A DNA stretch of 15,589 nucleotides from contig CAIOSU010000084.1 of NCBI GenBank assembly GCA_903861055.1, forward strand, positions 1-15,589, written 5' to 3'. Positions 1 through 7,900 of this stretch are shown piece after piece; the first letter of the stretch is position 1, and every line of letters begins with the position of its first letter. A model generated the notes under the pieces. That model was not told the DNA's origin. It did not search any database and saw nothing but the letters and a program-made list of their open reading frames with translations. The position numbers and the translations under genes are program-made. Origin of the DNA: an uncultured bacterium. GTDB taxonomy: Bacteria; Bacteroidota; Bacteroidia; Chitinophagales; CAIOSU01.

Positions 1-30
1 ATACTTTTAATAAAATTTTCGTTAGTGTAT

Positions 31-69
31 TAAAAATAACAGCCGACGACCAGTTTTGGTTGTCGGCTG
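31..69 (-). terminator. Intrinsic terminator of the beta-oxidation operon
   Basis: Bases 40-52 and 57-69 are inverted repeats forming a 13-pair stem with one G-U pair and a 4-base loop (53-56). Read on the minus strand, the hairpin is followed by a T-rich run (complement of 31-39). It begins 10 bases past the thiolase stop codon, so it fits a rho-independent terminator for the minus-strand operon. The T run is interrupted by one A. No gene is seen to the left, so termination from the other side cannot be judged. Confidence 0.85.
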
Positions 70-79
70 CGCTCTATAT

Positions 80-1258
80 TTAGTTTAATAACTCATAAAT
101 ACCAGCAATACCTTGTCCACCACCAATACAGGCAGTAACCATACCGTATTTCTGCTTACGACGGCGTAGCTCGTTCAATAATTGAACGGTCAATTTAGTA
201 CCGCTGCAACCTAATGGGTGACCTAATGCAATGGCTCCTCCGTTTACGTTAATGATTTCTGGATTAAGGTTCGCTTCTTTGATTACGCTTAAAGCTTGTG
301 TAGCAAAAGCCTCGTTCAACTCTATCAAGTCGATTTGGTTCAAGGTCATGCCAGCCTGTTTCAAAGCGCGCGGAATGGCAGCCACTGGGCCAATACCCAT
401 AATGCTTGGGTCAACACCTGCAGAGGCGCAGTTTACCATGCGGGCAATAGGCTCTAAGTTCAACTCCTTTACCATTCGCTCTGACATTACCAATACGAAA
501 GAGGCACCATCAGATGTTTGTGAAGAGTTACCTGCGGTTACAATACCACCTAAAGAGAAAGCGGGGCGTAGTTTGGATAATACTTCCACAGAAGTATCAG
601 CACGCGGACCTTCATCCGTGTCAACCACATACTTTTTGGTTTTGCGTTTGCCATTCTCTACATAAATTTCCTCTACTTCAATCGGCACAATTTCGTCTTT
701 AAACAAACCACCTTCAATAGCTCTAAAAGCTTTTTGGTGCGATTGGTAAGAAAACTCATCGGCTGCTTCGCGGGTAATACCGTAGATGCTGGCCATTTTC
801 TCGGCTGTGTGGCCCATGCCCAACATATACTCAGGGGTATTTTTAGCTACCTCAAAGTTTGGTACGGTTTTGTAACCTACTGTGGGCACAAGGCTCATGC
901 TTTCGGTACCACCAGCAATAATCACGTCGGCAAAGCCGGCCTTGATTTTGGCAGTAGCCATGGCAATAGTCTCCACGCCCGAACCGCAGTAGCGGTTAAC
1001 GGTTACGCCTGGTACTTCAATCGGCAGAGAGCGAACGGCCACCCAGCGGCCCATTTGCAAACCTTGCTCGGCTTCTGGTACGGCATTACCTACAATAATA
1101 TCGTCAATCCTTGTTGGATCGAGCGCTGGAACCGATTTCAAAAGGTGAGCGATCACCTCACGTGCCAGTTCTACCGGGTTGGTATGTCTAAAACCACCGC
1201 GGCCAGCCTTACCTACCGCACTGCGGTAACCGGCTACTATATATGCTTCTTGGCTCAT
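80..1258 (-). CDS. fadA: Acetyl-CoA C-acyltransferase (thiolase, beta-oxidation)
   Basis: This cytosolic enzyme cleaves 3-ketoacyl-CoA with CoA to give acetyl-CoA and a shortened acyl-CoA, the last step of each beta-oxidation round. The 392-residue length is normal for the family. The nucleophilic cysteine is C91 in the NRYCGSG motif. The NEAF motif is at 315-318, the GHPLGCSG motif carries H347, and the second catalytic cysteine is C377 in ACIGGGQG, so all key residues are present. The ATG at 1258 is preceded by an A-rich leader and no Shine-Dalgarno, as usual in Bacteroidota. It lies 67 bases downstream of the dehydrogenase/hydratase gene on the same strand and is followed by a hairpin terminator, so it is the last gene of an operon. 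A biosynthetic acetoacetyl-CoA thiolase is possible from motifs alone, but the pairing with the FadN-type protein favours degradation. Confidence 0.95.
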   Translation of the reverse strand: MSQEAYIVAGYRSAVGKAGRGGFRHTNPVELAREVIAHLLKSVPALDPTRIDDIIVGNAVPEAEQGLQMGRWVAVRSLPIEVPGVTVNRYCGSGVETIAMATAKIKAGFADVIIAGGTESMSLVPTVGYKTVPNFEVAKNTPEYMLGMGHTAEKMASIYGITREAADEFSYQSHQKAFRAIEGGLFKDEIVPIEVEEIYVENGKRKTKKYVVDTDEGPRADTSVEVLSKLRPAFSLGGIVTAGNSSQTSDGASFVLVMSERMVKELNLEPIARMVNCASAGVDPSIMGIGPVAAIPRALKQAGMTLNQIDLIELNEAFATQALSVIKEANLNPEIINVNGGAIALGHPLGCSGTKLTVQLLNELRRRKQKYGMVTACIGGGQGIAGIYELLN

Positions 1259-1270
1259 TGTTTTGTTTTT

Positions 1271-1304
1271 AGTATCAAGTAGTGAGTATCAAGTATCAAG
1301 TACT
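1271..1304. repeat. Degenerate heptad repeat, unit AGTATCA
   Basis: This stretch reads as consecutive 7-base units: AGTATCA (1271-1277), AGTAGTG (1278-1284), AGTATCA (1285-1291), AGTATCA (1292-1298) and a partial AGTACT (1299-1304). It fills about half of the 67-base spacer between the two beta-oxidation genes and ends 12 bases before the thiolase start codon, so it lies in the intercistronic leader. No function is known to me. Confidence 0.8.
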
Positions 1305-1325
1305 GATGGTCATTTCTACCCAATC

Positions 1326-3755
1326 TTAGTTTCTTAATGGTCTTCCGGTTTTAAGGATACTTTGAATCCTTTCAAGCGTTTTTTGTTCACCTAAAAGAGA
1401 AAGGAATGCCTCTCTTTCAAGGTCCAACAAATACTGTTCGCTCACTTTCTGTTCGCCGCTCAAATCGCCGCCGCTCAATACGTAAGCTATTTTGTTGGCT
1501 ATCTTCATGTCGTGCTCAGTAGCATATTTGCCGAAATAGAAACCGTATGATCCACCATACAAACCAGCCAATACGCTGCGACCCAGAACGGTAACCTCTT
1601 CAGGTATAGGGCGGGTGTAACCACGCTCATCCATGCGGATAACTTCTTTCTTAGCCTCAGCAATCTGGCGCTCGCCATTTACTACTACTATATCTTGACC
1701 TTCGCGAAGAATATTTAAGTGGTAAGCTTCGTGAGCCGATGTTGCAACCTTGGCAGTAGCAATGTTCACAAACGCATCTTGAATACGGTTTAACTGCACA
1801 TCGCCTTTGCGGAAGCTTTTAGAAGCGCGCAACGCGAACTCCTTAGTACCGCCACCTGCTGGCAACAAGCCAACACCCACTTCTACCAAACCAATATAGG
1901 TTTCGGCAGCAGCCACCACGCGGTCGGCGTGCATAGTTACTTCGCAACCGCCGCCTAATGTCATACCGTGTGGAGCAACCACAACTGGGATATCAGAGAA
2001 ACGGATACGAGCAACAGTATTCTGGAAATGGCGGATAGCGAAATCCAACTCATCATATTCTTGCTCAATGGCCAGCATGAAAATCATCATCAAGTTGGCA
2101 CCTGCAGAGAAGTTTTGGCCGTTGTTGGCAATAACCAAGCCGCGGTATTGTTTTTCGGCAATGTCAATAGCCTTATTGATGCCTTCCAGTACTTCGCTGC
2201 CCAATGAGTTCATTTTGGTATGGAACTCAAGGTTCAATACACCGTCGCCCAAATCGTGCAAGGTAGCACCGGTATTTTGCCAAACTGGCTTTTTGCTGCG
2301 CAAGTTATCCAACAGGATAAATGCATCTTGGCCAGGAATAGCAACATAGTCTTTCTTTTGTAGGTCGTAGTATTTGCGGACACCGTTTTCTACCACGTAG
2401 AAACTGGTTTTGCCAGCGGCCAACATTTCCTCAACCCAAGCAGCAGGCTTGTGGCCAGCAGCTTTCATTTTCTCAACTACTTTGGCTACACCCAATACAT
2501 CCCATGCTTGGAACGGACCCAACTCCCAGCCGAAGCCAGCACGCAGGGCGTCATCAACACGGTAAATCTCGTCGGCAATCTCTGGTACGCGGTTACTTGC
2601 ATAAGCCGATAGGCGGTAAGTAATTTCACGGTTGAAATCACCCGCTTTATCTGTGCCTTTAAATAATACTTTCAGACGCTCTTTCAAATCGTCGCTTTGC
2701 TTGGCTTGCTCAATAGTAGCAAACTTAGCGCGGGGCTGATCTTCGTACTCAAGTGTGTTAAGGTTCAAGGTAAGAATCAACTTCTTGCCATCGGCACCTT
2801 TGGTTTTTTTATAGAAACCTTGGCCGGTTTTATCACCCAACCATTTGTTCTCAACCATTTTCTGGACGTAAGAAGGAATCTTGAACAAGTCGCGAGATTC
2901 GTCGTTTACGCAGTCGTTGTAAGCATTTTCGGCAACTTTTACTAGGGTATCCAAACCTACTACATCGCCAGTACGGAAGGTAGCTGATTTTGGACGACCG
3001 CTAACTGGGCCAGTCAATGCATCCACTTCTTGTATGGTAAGACCCATATCCTGCATTACATGAAAAATGGCCATGATGCTGAATACACCAATACGGTTGG
3101 CGATAAATGCAGGGGTATCTTTACATAATACCGTGGTTTTGCCAATCACTTTGCTACCATATTCCAACATAAAGCTGGTAACTGCAGGGTCGGTTTTGGC
3201 AGTTGGAATTACTTCCAACAATTTAAGGTAACGTGGTGGGTTAAAAAAGTGCAAGCCTAGGAAGTTCTTCTGGAAATCTTCGGTGCGGCCATCCAACATA
3301 CTATAAATAGGAATACCTGAAGTGTTTGAAGCAACGATAGAACCTTGCTTACGGTATTTGTCCACCTGGTCAAACACGGTCTTTTTGATAGCTAGATTTT
3401 CCACAACCGCCTCGAGAATTAGGTCGGCATCGGCAATATCTTTAAAGTTATCGTCAAAGTTTCCAGTCTTTACACGGCTAACAAAAGCGGGGTCGTAAAC
3501 CGGAGATGGGTTTGACTTGATAGATGCGGTAAGGGCGCCGTTCACAATAGCGTTGCGTTTGGCAGGGTTTTTAGCATCTGCTTCGCTCAGGTCGCGGGGA
3601 ACGATATCAAGCAACAACACTTCCAAGCCAACATTGGCAAAGTGTAGCGCGATACGCGAACCCATGACGCCCGAACCAAGCACCACGGCCTTACGGATGC
3701 GGCGCTTGAAGCCTGCTTCCGTTGATGCCTTGGGTTGTACTTGTACGGTATCCAT
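1326..3755 (-). CDS. fadN: 3-hydroxyacyl-CoA dehydrogenase / enoyl-CoA hydratase fusion (FadN type)
   Basis: This bifunctional enzyme hydrates 2-enoyl-CoA and oxidises the resulting 3-hydroxyacyl-CoA with NAD+, feeding the neighbouring thiolase. The dehydrogenase half comes first. It has a Rossmann motif GSGVMG (27-32), SNTSG at 143-147, and the catalytic histidine H169 in the HFFNP motif with E181. The C-terminal dehydrogenase domain follows to about residue 430. The hydratase (crotonase) fold occupies roughly 495-700, with oxyanion-hole SAGANL (550-555) and candidate catalytic glutamates E605 in GGGCE and E625 in LVEVGVG. This order is the reverse of E. coli FadB and matches the 800-residue Bacillus FadN type. 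The ATG at 3755 is followed by a poorly conserved stretch of about 20 residues before the Rossmann fold; no ribosome-binding site decides it. It is the first structural gene after the regulator, with a candidate operator 82 bases upstream. No acyl-CoA dehydrogenase is in the window. Confidence 0.94.
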   Translation of the reverse strand: MDTVQVQPKASTEAGFKRRIRKAVVLGSGVMGSRIALHFANVGLEVLLLDIVPRDLSEADAKNPAKRNAIVNGALTASIKSNPSPVYDPAFVSRVKTGNFDDNFKDIADADLILEAVVENLAIKKTVFDQVDKYRKQGSIVASNTSGIPIYSMLDGRTEDFQKNFLGLHFFNPPRYLKLLEVIPTAKTDPAVTSFMLEYGSKVIGKTTVLCKDTPAFIANRIGVFSIMAIFHVMQDMGLTIQEVDALTGPVSGRPKSATFRTGDVVGLDTLVKVAENAYNDCVNDESRDLFKIPSYVQKMVENKWLGDKTGQGFYKKTKGADGKKLILTLNLNTLEYEDQPRAKFATIEQAKQSDDLKERLKVLFKGTDKAGDFNREITYRLSAYASNRVPEIADEIYRVDDALRAGFGWELGPFQAWDVLGVAKVVEKMKAAGHKPAAWVEEMLAAGKTSFYVVENGVRKYYDLQKKDYVAIPGQDAFILLDNLRSKKPVWQNTGATLHDLGDGVLNLEFHTKMNSLGSEVLEGINKAIDIAEKQYRGLVIANNGQNFSAGANLMMIFMLAIEQEYDELDFAIRHFQNTVARIRFSDIPVVVAPHGMTLGGGCEVTMHADRVVAAAETYIGLVEVGVGLLPAGGGTKEFALRASKSFRKGDVQLNRIQDAFVNIATAKVATSAHEAYHLNILREGQDIVVVNGERQIAEAKKEVIRMDERGYTRPIPEEVTVLGRSVLAGLYGGSYGFYFGKYATEHDMKIANKIAYVLSGGDLSGEQKVSEQYLLDLEREAFLSLLGEQKTLERIQSILKTGRPLRN

Positions 3756-3836
3756 AGATGTTTATTAAGGGTTTAAAATTGAACGTCTTATCTCTTTTTT
3801 AAATGGGTAACTAAGATACCCCAAACTTTTTTCTTT

Positions 3837-3854
3837 ACCAAACAACCGTTTGAT
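3837..3854. promoter_or_regulatory. Candidate TetR operator upstream of the fadN-like gene
   Basis: The core is CAAAC (3839-3843), a 4-base spacer AACC, and GTTTG (3848-3852), a perfect 5+5 inverted repeat. A 15-base stretch, 3829-3843, and the 7 bases GTTTGAT are identical at the site 4759-4776, while the 4 central bases differ. That is the pattern of a dimer-binding operator. It is 82 bases upstream of the dehydrogenase/hydratase start, a place where a repressor could block its promoter. Binding by the adjacent TetR protein is inferred. Confidence 0.65.
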
Positions 3855-3862
3855 TTTAATTT

Positions 3863-3904
3863 GGTTAATTAGTTGATTGGTTATGGGTTAATTGGTATGG
3901 AGTA
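3863..3904. repeat. Degenerate heptad repeat, unit close to TTGGTTA
   Basis: Seven-base units can be read in register: GGTTAAT, TAGTTGA, TTGGTTA, TGGGTTA, ATTGGTA and TGGAGTA, from 3863 to 3904. The units are more diverged than in the other arrays. This arm is roughly the reverse complement of the array at 3932-3980: TTGGTTAT and GGGTTA (3877-3890) can pair with TAACCC (3957-3962) and ATAACCAA (3970-3977), leaving a 7-base bulge. The long hairpin lies just after the tetR-like stop and could affect the 3' end of that transcript, but there is no T run. Confidence 0.5.
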
Positions 3905-3931
3905 TAGGTTTCTTGAATCATTATCTTTTTG

Positions 3932-3980
3932 TTAATAACCCACTTCCAATAACTAATAACCCGTAACTAATAACCAATTC
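3932..3980. repeat. Degenerate heptad repeat, unit CTAATAA
   Basis: Seven consecutive 7-base units are in strict register: TTAATAA (3932), CCCACTT (3939), CCAATAA (3946), CTAATAA (3953), CCCGTAA (3960), CTAATAA (3967) and CCAATTC (3974). The array ends directly against the stop codon of the tetR-like gene (3981-3983), so it is the first transcribed sequence after that gene. It is partly complementary to the array at 3863-3904. Confidence 0.75.
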
Positions 3981-4538
3981 TCAATATGCGCGTTTCGCAA
4001 TCCGCTTTAAGGCATCCTGCAAGTACCTAGGTTCGTTGTAAATGCGCATCATCATTACCGCTCCTTCAATTTCGCTTACACATTGCTCGGCTACCTCGCG
4101 GGCGGTTTTTTCGCTGTATTTATCTTTCAATACAAAGGTTAGGGCGTTCATCCAATCATCAAAAAAGTTGCGGATAAGCTCCGAAAACTCTGGTATCACC
4201 CGTGCTGTTTCAATGCCTATGTTACCCATTATACATCCTTCTTGTGGCCCGATGAACATTTTCTCCGTCAGTTCGCCCATTTTACGCAGGCGTTCACGGG
4301 TGCTGAGCTTGGTGTTGTAGGCATGTGCAAATACCTCTTTGTTAAAGTATTCGTGCACGTAGGCAATCACGGCTTTCATTAAATCTTCCTTGCTAGGGTA
4401 GTAGTGGTACATGCTACCCTTTAGCAAGCCACAAGCTTGCGCAATATCGGCCATAGTAGCGTTGTAATAGCTCTTCTGACTGAATATCTTCAACGCTTGG
4501 TTGAGAATGAATGTTTCGCTGACTTTGGCTTTAGGCAT
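3981..4538 (-). CDS. TetR/AcrR-family regulator, probably of beta-oxidation
   Basis: This is a DNA-binding repressor of 185 residues, a normal length for the family. The N-terminal TetR helix-turn-helix spans about residues 8-55, with TMADIAQACGL (28-38) and the recognition-helix region ending in MYHYYPSKEDL (43-53), typical of the family. The rest is a helical ligand-binding and dimerisation region with a CIMGN motif (102-106) often seen in this superfamily. The gene sits upstream of, and on the same strand as, the beta-oxidation pair, with a 225-base spacer. Matching palindromes precede both it and the fadN-like gene, so autoregulation plus control of the operon, probably relieved by an acyl-CoA, is a reasonable inference; the ligand cannot be read from the sequence. 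No Shine-Dalgarno is seen. The 5' leader is unusual: 220 bases separate the operator from the start, holding repeat-like DNA. Confidence 0.9.
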   Translation of the reverse strand: MPKAKVSETFILNQALKIFSQKSYYNATMADIAQACGLLKGSMYHYYPSKEDLMKAVIAYVHEYFNKEVFAHAYNTKLSTRERLRKMGELTEKMFIGPQEGCIMGNIGIETARVIPEFSELIRNFFDDWMNALTFVLKDKYSEKTAREVAEQCVSEIEGAVMMMRIYNEPRYLQDALKRIAKRAY

Positions 4539-4547
4539 CTTATTAAT

Positions 4548-4575
4548 GTACGATTTACGATGTGCGAGTTACGAT
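4548..4575. repeat. Degenerate heptad repeat, unit TTACGAT
   Basis: Four consecutive 7-base units: GTACGAT (4548), TTACGAT (4555), GTGCGAG (4562) and TTACGAT (4569). The array starts 10 bases upstream of the tetR-like start codon, so it lies in that gene's 5' leader. This mirrors the placement of the AGTATCA array 12 bases before the thiolase start. Confidence 0.75.
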
Positions 4576-4590
4576 TTTTCTTTGAAATGC

Positions 4591-4720
4591 CGTCATTGCG
4601 AAGGCCCGCATAGTAATCTAGTTTGCGGTGAGTCTCAATGGCCTGAAGCAACTATTTCACTGCCTAGGCAGTAATCCTCTCAAAGAGGCGTTGCGTTTCA
4701 AATGGCCACTGAATCCATCC
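4591..4720. repeat. Possible decayed dispersed repeat (GTCATTGCGA type)
   Basis: The stretch opens with CGTCATTGCGAAGGCCCGCA and contains GAAGCAAC and GTAATCC segments. This resembles from memory the GTCATTGCGA...GAAGCAATC intergenic repeats seen in many bacterial genomes. TTTGAAATG just before it (4581-4589) and TTTCAAATG near its right end, plus two TCA(A)ATGGCC segments, suggest internal duplication. A perfect 14-base palindrome ACTGCCTAGGCAGT lies at 4659-4672. I cannot confirm copies elsewhere in the genome. Confidence 0.4.
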
Positions 4721-4758
4721 CATTCAACGCCCTAAAGTTATCATTCCTAATTTTCTTT

Positions 4759-4776
4759 ACCAAACGCTTGTTTGAT
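4759..4776. promoter_or_regulatory. Candidate TetR operator upstream of the regulator gene
   Basis: CAAAC (4761-4765), spacer GCTT, GTTTG (4770-4774). The flanking TTTTCTTTAC to the left and AT to the right match the site at 3837-3854, giving 22 identical bases around a different 4-base centre. It lies 220 bases upstream of the tetR-like start and 143 bases upstream of the helicase start, so it could serve autoregulation and might also touch the divergent promoter. Confidence 0.6.
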
Positions 4777-4817
4777 AAAAATAGTTTTTGTTAACTTTAA
4801 TTAAAGAGAAGCAACTA

Positions 4818-4825
4818 TAGTTTTG
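4818..4825 (+). promoter_or_regulatory. Possible Bacteroidota -7 box for the helicase gene
   Basis: TAGTTTTG fits the Bacteroidota -7 consensus TAnnTTTG and would give a leader of about 90 bases before the helicase start. The nearest upstream TTTG (4787-4790) is 27 bases away, longer than the usual spacing to the -33 element, so support is weak. Confidence 0.25.
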
Positions 4826-4918
4826 TATTGTTACGCTGTAAGGAGGTAGTAGTAATTGAATATCTTTAAAGTCTCGGAAGAATTCCTTCTCTGTTGAATA
4901 TTAACCAGCACCCCGGCA

Positions 4919-7900
4919 ATGGACACAACCCTATTATTAGCAACCGTTGAGATTGAATATACCCCGATTATAAATTTTGCCATGCAGCAAAACCATGTGC
5001 CTGTGGTGCGCAACGTGCTGATTGCTAATAATACTGAATCGGATTGGCGCGACGTGAAGTTGGATATTGCCTTTGAACCTGAGTTTGCAATGCCTTGGAG
5101 CACGCGTATTGAAAGTTTGGCCATTGGCGCTAAAGTGGAGCTGGGCGCCGTCGATATTATGCTCTCTACCAAATTCCTTTCCGAAATTACAGAGCGTATA
5201 TCGGGAGGCATTAAACTTACTTTGAGCAGCAATGAAGGAACACATTTTGAGCAAGCCTTTAAGATAGATATATTGGCCTACGACGAGTGGGGCGGCATGA
5301 ACGTGCTGCCCGAGATGTTAGCGGCATTTGTTACTCCAAACCACCCAGAAACGGCCCAGATAATTAGGCGCGCTAGCGACATTTTAGAGAAATGGACGGG
5401 CAACCCATCGTTTGATGAATACCAAACCAAGAACCCCGATAGGGCCCAAAAGCAAATGGCCGCCTTGTATGAGGCTATTTCGGAAAGGCAGATAATATAC
5501 TGCTCGGTGCCGGCAAGTTTTGAAACATATGGCCAGCGGGTGCGAACCCTTGATGTAGTGTTGGGGCAACAACTGGGCAATTGTTTGGATGTAACCTTGC
5601 TATATGCCAGTTGTATTGAGGCGATTGGGCTGAGGCCGATTTTGGTAGTGATAAAAGGTCATGCCTTTGTGGGTGCCTGGTTGATTGATGAGGCTTTTGC
5701 AGATAGCATAAACGACGACCAATCGCTGCTAACCAAGCGTGTGGCCGATGGCATTAACGAGATAGCCGTGCTTGAAGCAACCAGCATGAACGCGGGTAAG
5801 TCTATTACTTTCGATGAAGCCTTGGTTTTGGGCAATAACCATTTGGCTAAAGAAGATAATTTCTTGTTTTTTATTGACGTAAAACGAGCAAGGTACGGAG
5901 GCATAAGACCTATACCAATGCGCATAAAAACCGCTGATGCCTGGGAAATTCAGCGGCCCGAAGTTGAGGAACGCAACGGACAGTTGCCAGTGGAGATAAG
6001 GGAAGGGATAAAGCTGCAATATGCAGCTGACATAGATGTATCGAGGCAAAAGCTTTGGGAGCGAAAACTACTAGACCTAAGTCTGCGGAACAACTTGTTG
6101 AACCTGCGAATTACCAAAAGCACAGTTCAGATAATTGCTCCCAATTTGGGTAAACTAGAGGATGGCCTCTCAAGCGGAACGGAATACCAGTTGTTCTCTA
6201 AGCCCGCCGATTGGAATAACCCATTGCGCAGCGCAGGTATTTACCAAGCCATTAACCAAAGCGACCCCATAGTAGATTTGGTGCGGCAAGAACTGACACA
6301 AAAGCGCTTACGGTCGTACCTAACTGAACTAGAGCTAGCCAGCAGTGTGGTTAATTTGTATCGCACCTCTCGAGTGGCATTGGAAGAAAATGGGGCGAAT
6401 GTATTGTACATAGCGCTGGGTATACTAAAATGGTACGAAACACCGCAGAGCGAGCGACCACGCTATGCGCCGCTTGTATTGTTCCCGATAGAGATAGTTA
6501 GGAAATCGGCACAGAAGGGATACGTTATTCGAAGCCGTGAGGAAGAACCAATAATGAACATTACCCTGCTAGAAATGATGCGGCAGGATTTTGGTATAAA
6601 CATTGGCGGGCTTGAAGTATTGCCCAAAGATGAGAGCGGGGTAGATGTGCGTGTGGTGTTTAGCATTGTTAGGCAGGCGATAATGTCATATTCGCGGTGG
6701 GATATTGAGGAACAGGCTATATTGGGCACCTTCTCTTTTAGCAAGTTTGTGATGTGGAACGACATCCATAGCAATGCCGAAAAGCTTGCTAAAAACAAAG
6801 TTGTAGCCAGCCTAATATCGGGTAAGCTGGAGTGGCAAACACCAGAAGGTGTAGAACGAAACTTTGACAAGCAATTTCATCCTTCCAATATTATATTGCC
6901 CATTAGTGCAGATTCGTCGCAACTGGAGGCTATCATTTCTGCATCTGAAGGAAACAGTTTTATCCTGCACGGTCCGCCGGGCACGGGTAAATCGCAAACT
7001 ATTACCAATATTATAGCCAATGCTATATATAAAGGCAAAAAGGTGTTGTTTGTTGCCGAAAAAATGGCAGCACTATCGGTCGTAGAAAGCAGGTTGGATA
7101 AAATTGGCCTAGGTAATTTTTGCTTAGAGTTGCACTCCAATAAGGCAAAAAAGTCGGCGGTGCTGGAGCAACTTAAAAAGACTACCGAAGTAGCTAGAAC
7201 TAAACCATCGGCCGATTTTGCTTATGAGGCCGACAGACTTCAGGGTTTGCGTGCAGAGCTGAACAACCACGTTGAAGCTTTGCACAAAGTATATCCGTTT
7301 GGGTTGTCGCTATACGATGCCTTTACCGGGTATTCCGAAAACACGATGCTACCCGATAGCATAGCTTTTAGCCATGAGCAAATTGGGCAACTCACCAAGA
7401 GCAAAATAACCGAATGGGCCGATTTGGTGGCCGAATTGCAGGCGGCAGGCACACTATGCCGAAACCCTAACCAACACCCATTGGAGCGTATTCGGAATAG
7501 CCACTATAATCCGAATGTTAAAAATGAGGCCACGGCGCTGCTAACCGCATACACCCAAGCGTTGCTGAAGCTGCAAGTAACTTTAGCTGGTGCACTTGCC
7601 ACATTAAAGTTGGCGTTAATTGTTGATACGGAAACGCAACTGAGCCAAGTAGCCAAGCTAAGCGGCTTGTTGATGCAGTTGCCCAATGTGCCATCAACAC
7701 TGATAACGGCAGATAATTTTGAGAATACGCTACTGCAGATTGCTGCTATAGCCGAACAAGGCAAATTGCGCGATGGATATCGAGCGGGTTTATTGGTCGA
7801 TTTCGGCAATGAAATACTTACAATGGATGCGGAGAAAACGCTGCAAGATTGGCGCATAGCCGATAATCAGTGGTTTTTGCCAAAATTGTTGAAACAGCAT

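Larger units (their letters stand above)
4539..4918. other. 380-base non-coding divergent spacer
   Basis: This region separates the minus-strand regulator from the plus-strand giant helicase and must hold promoters for both. From left to right it contains a heptad array (4548-4575), a decayed dispersed-repeat-like stretch (4591-4720) with a perfect palindrome, a small hairpin (CCTCT-CAA-AGAGG at 4676-4688), the second TetR-type operator (4759-4776), and a TAGTTTTG box (4818-4825). I find no credible small gene here. Confidence 0.8.

Noticed and set aside
231..1282. Plus-strand open frames across the thiolase gene
   Set aside because: They are antisense to a fully conserved thiolase with all catalytic motifs and show no domain features.
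3822..3829. AAAGTTTG (minus strand) as a -7 promoter box for the fadN-like gene
   Set aside because: It departs from TAnnTTTG at the first base, and the TTTG in the operator is only 9 bases upstream, too close for a -33 element.
4676..4688. Small hairpin CCTCT-CAA-AGAGG as a terminator
   Set aside because: Only 5 base pairs and no T run on either strand; it is not next to a gene end.
4831..5254. Minus-strand open frames of 105 and 133 residues over the start of the helicase gene
   Set aside because: They lie opposite the helicase coding sequence, resemble no family and have low-complexity composition; they are antisense shadows.
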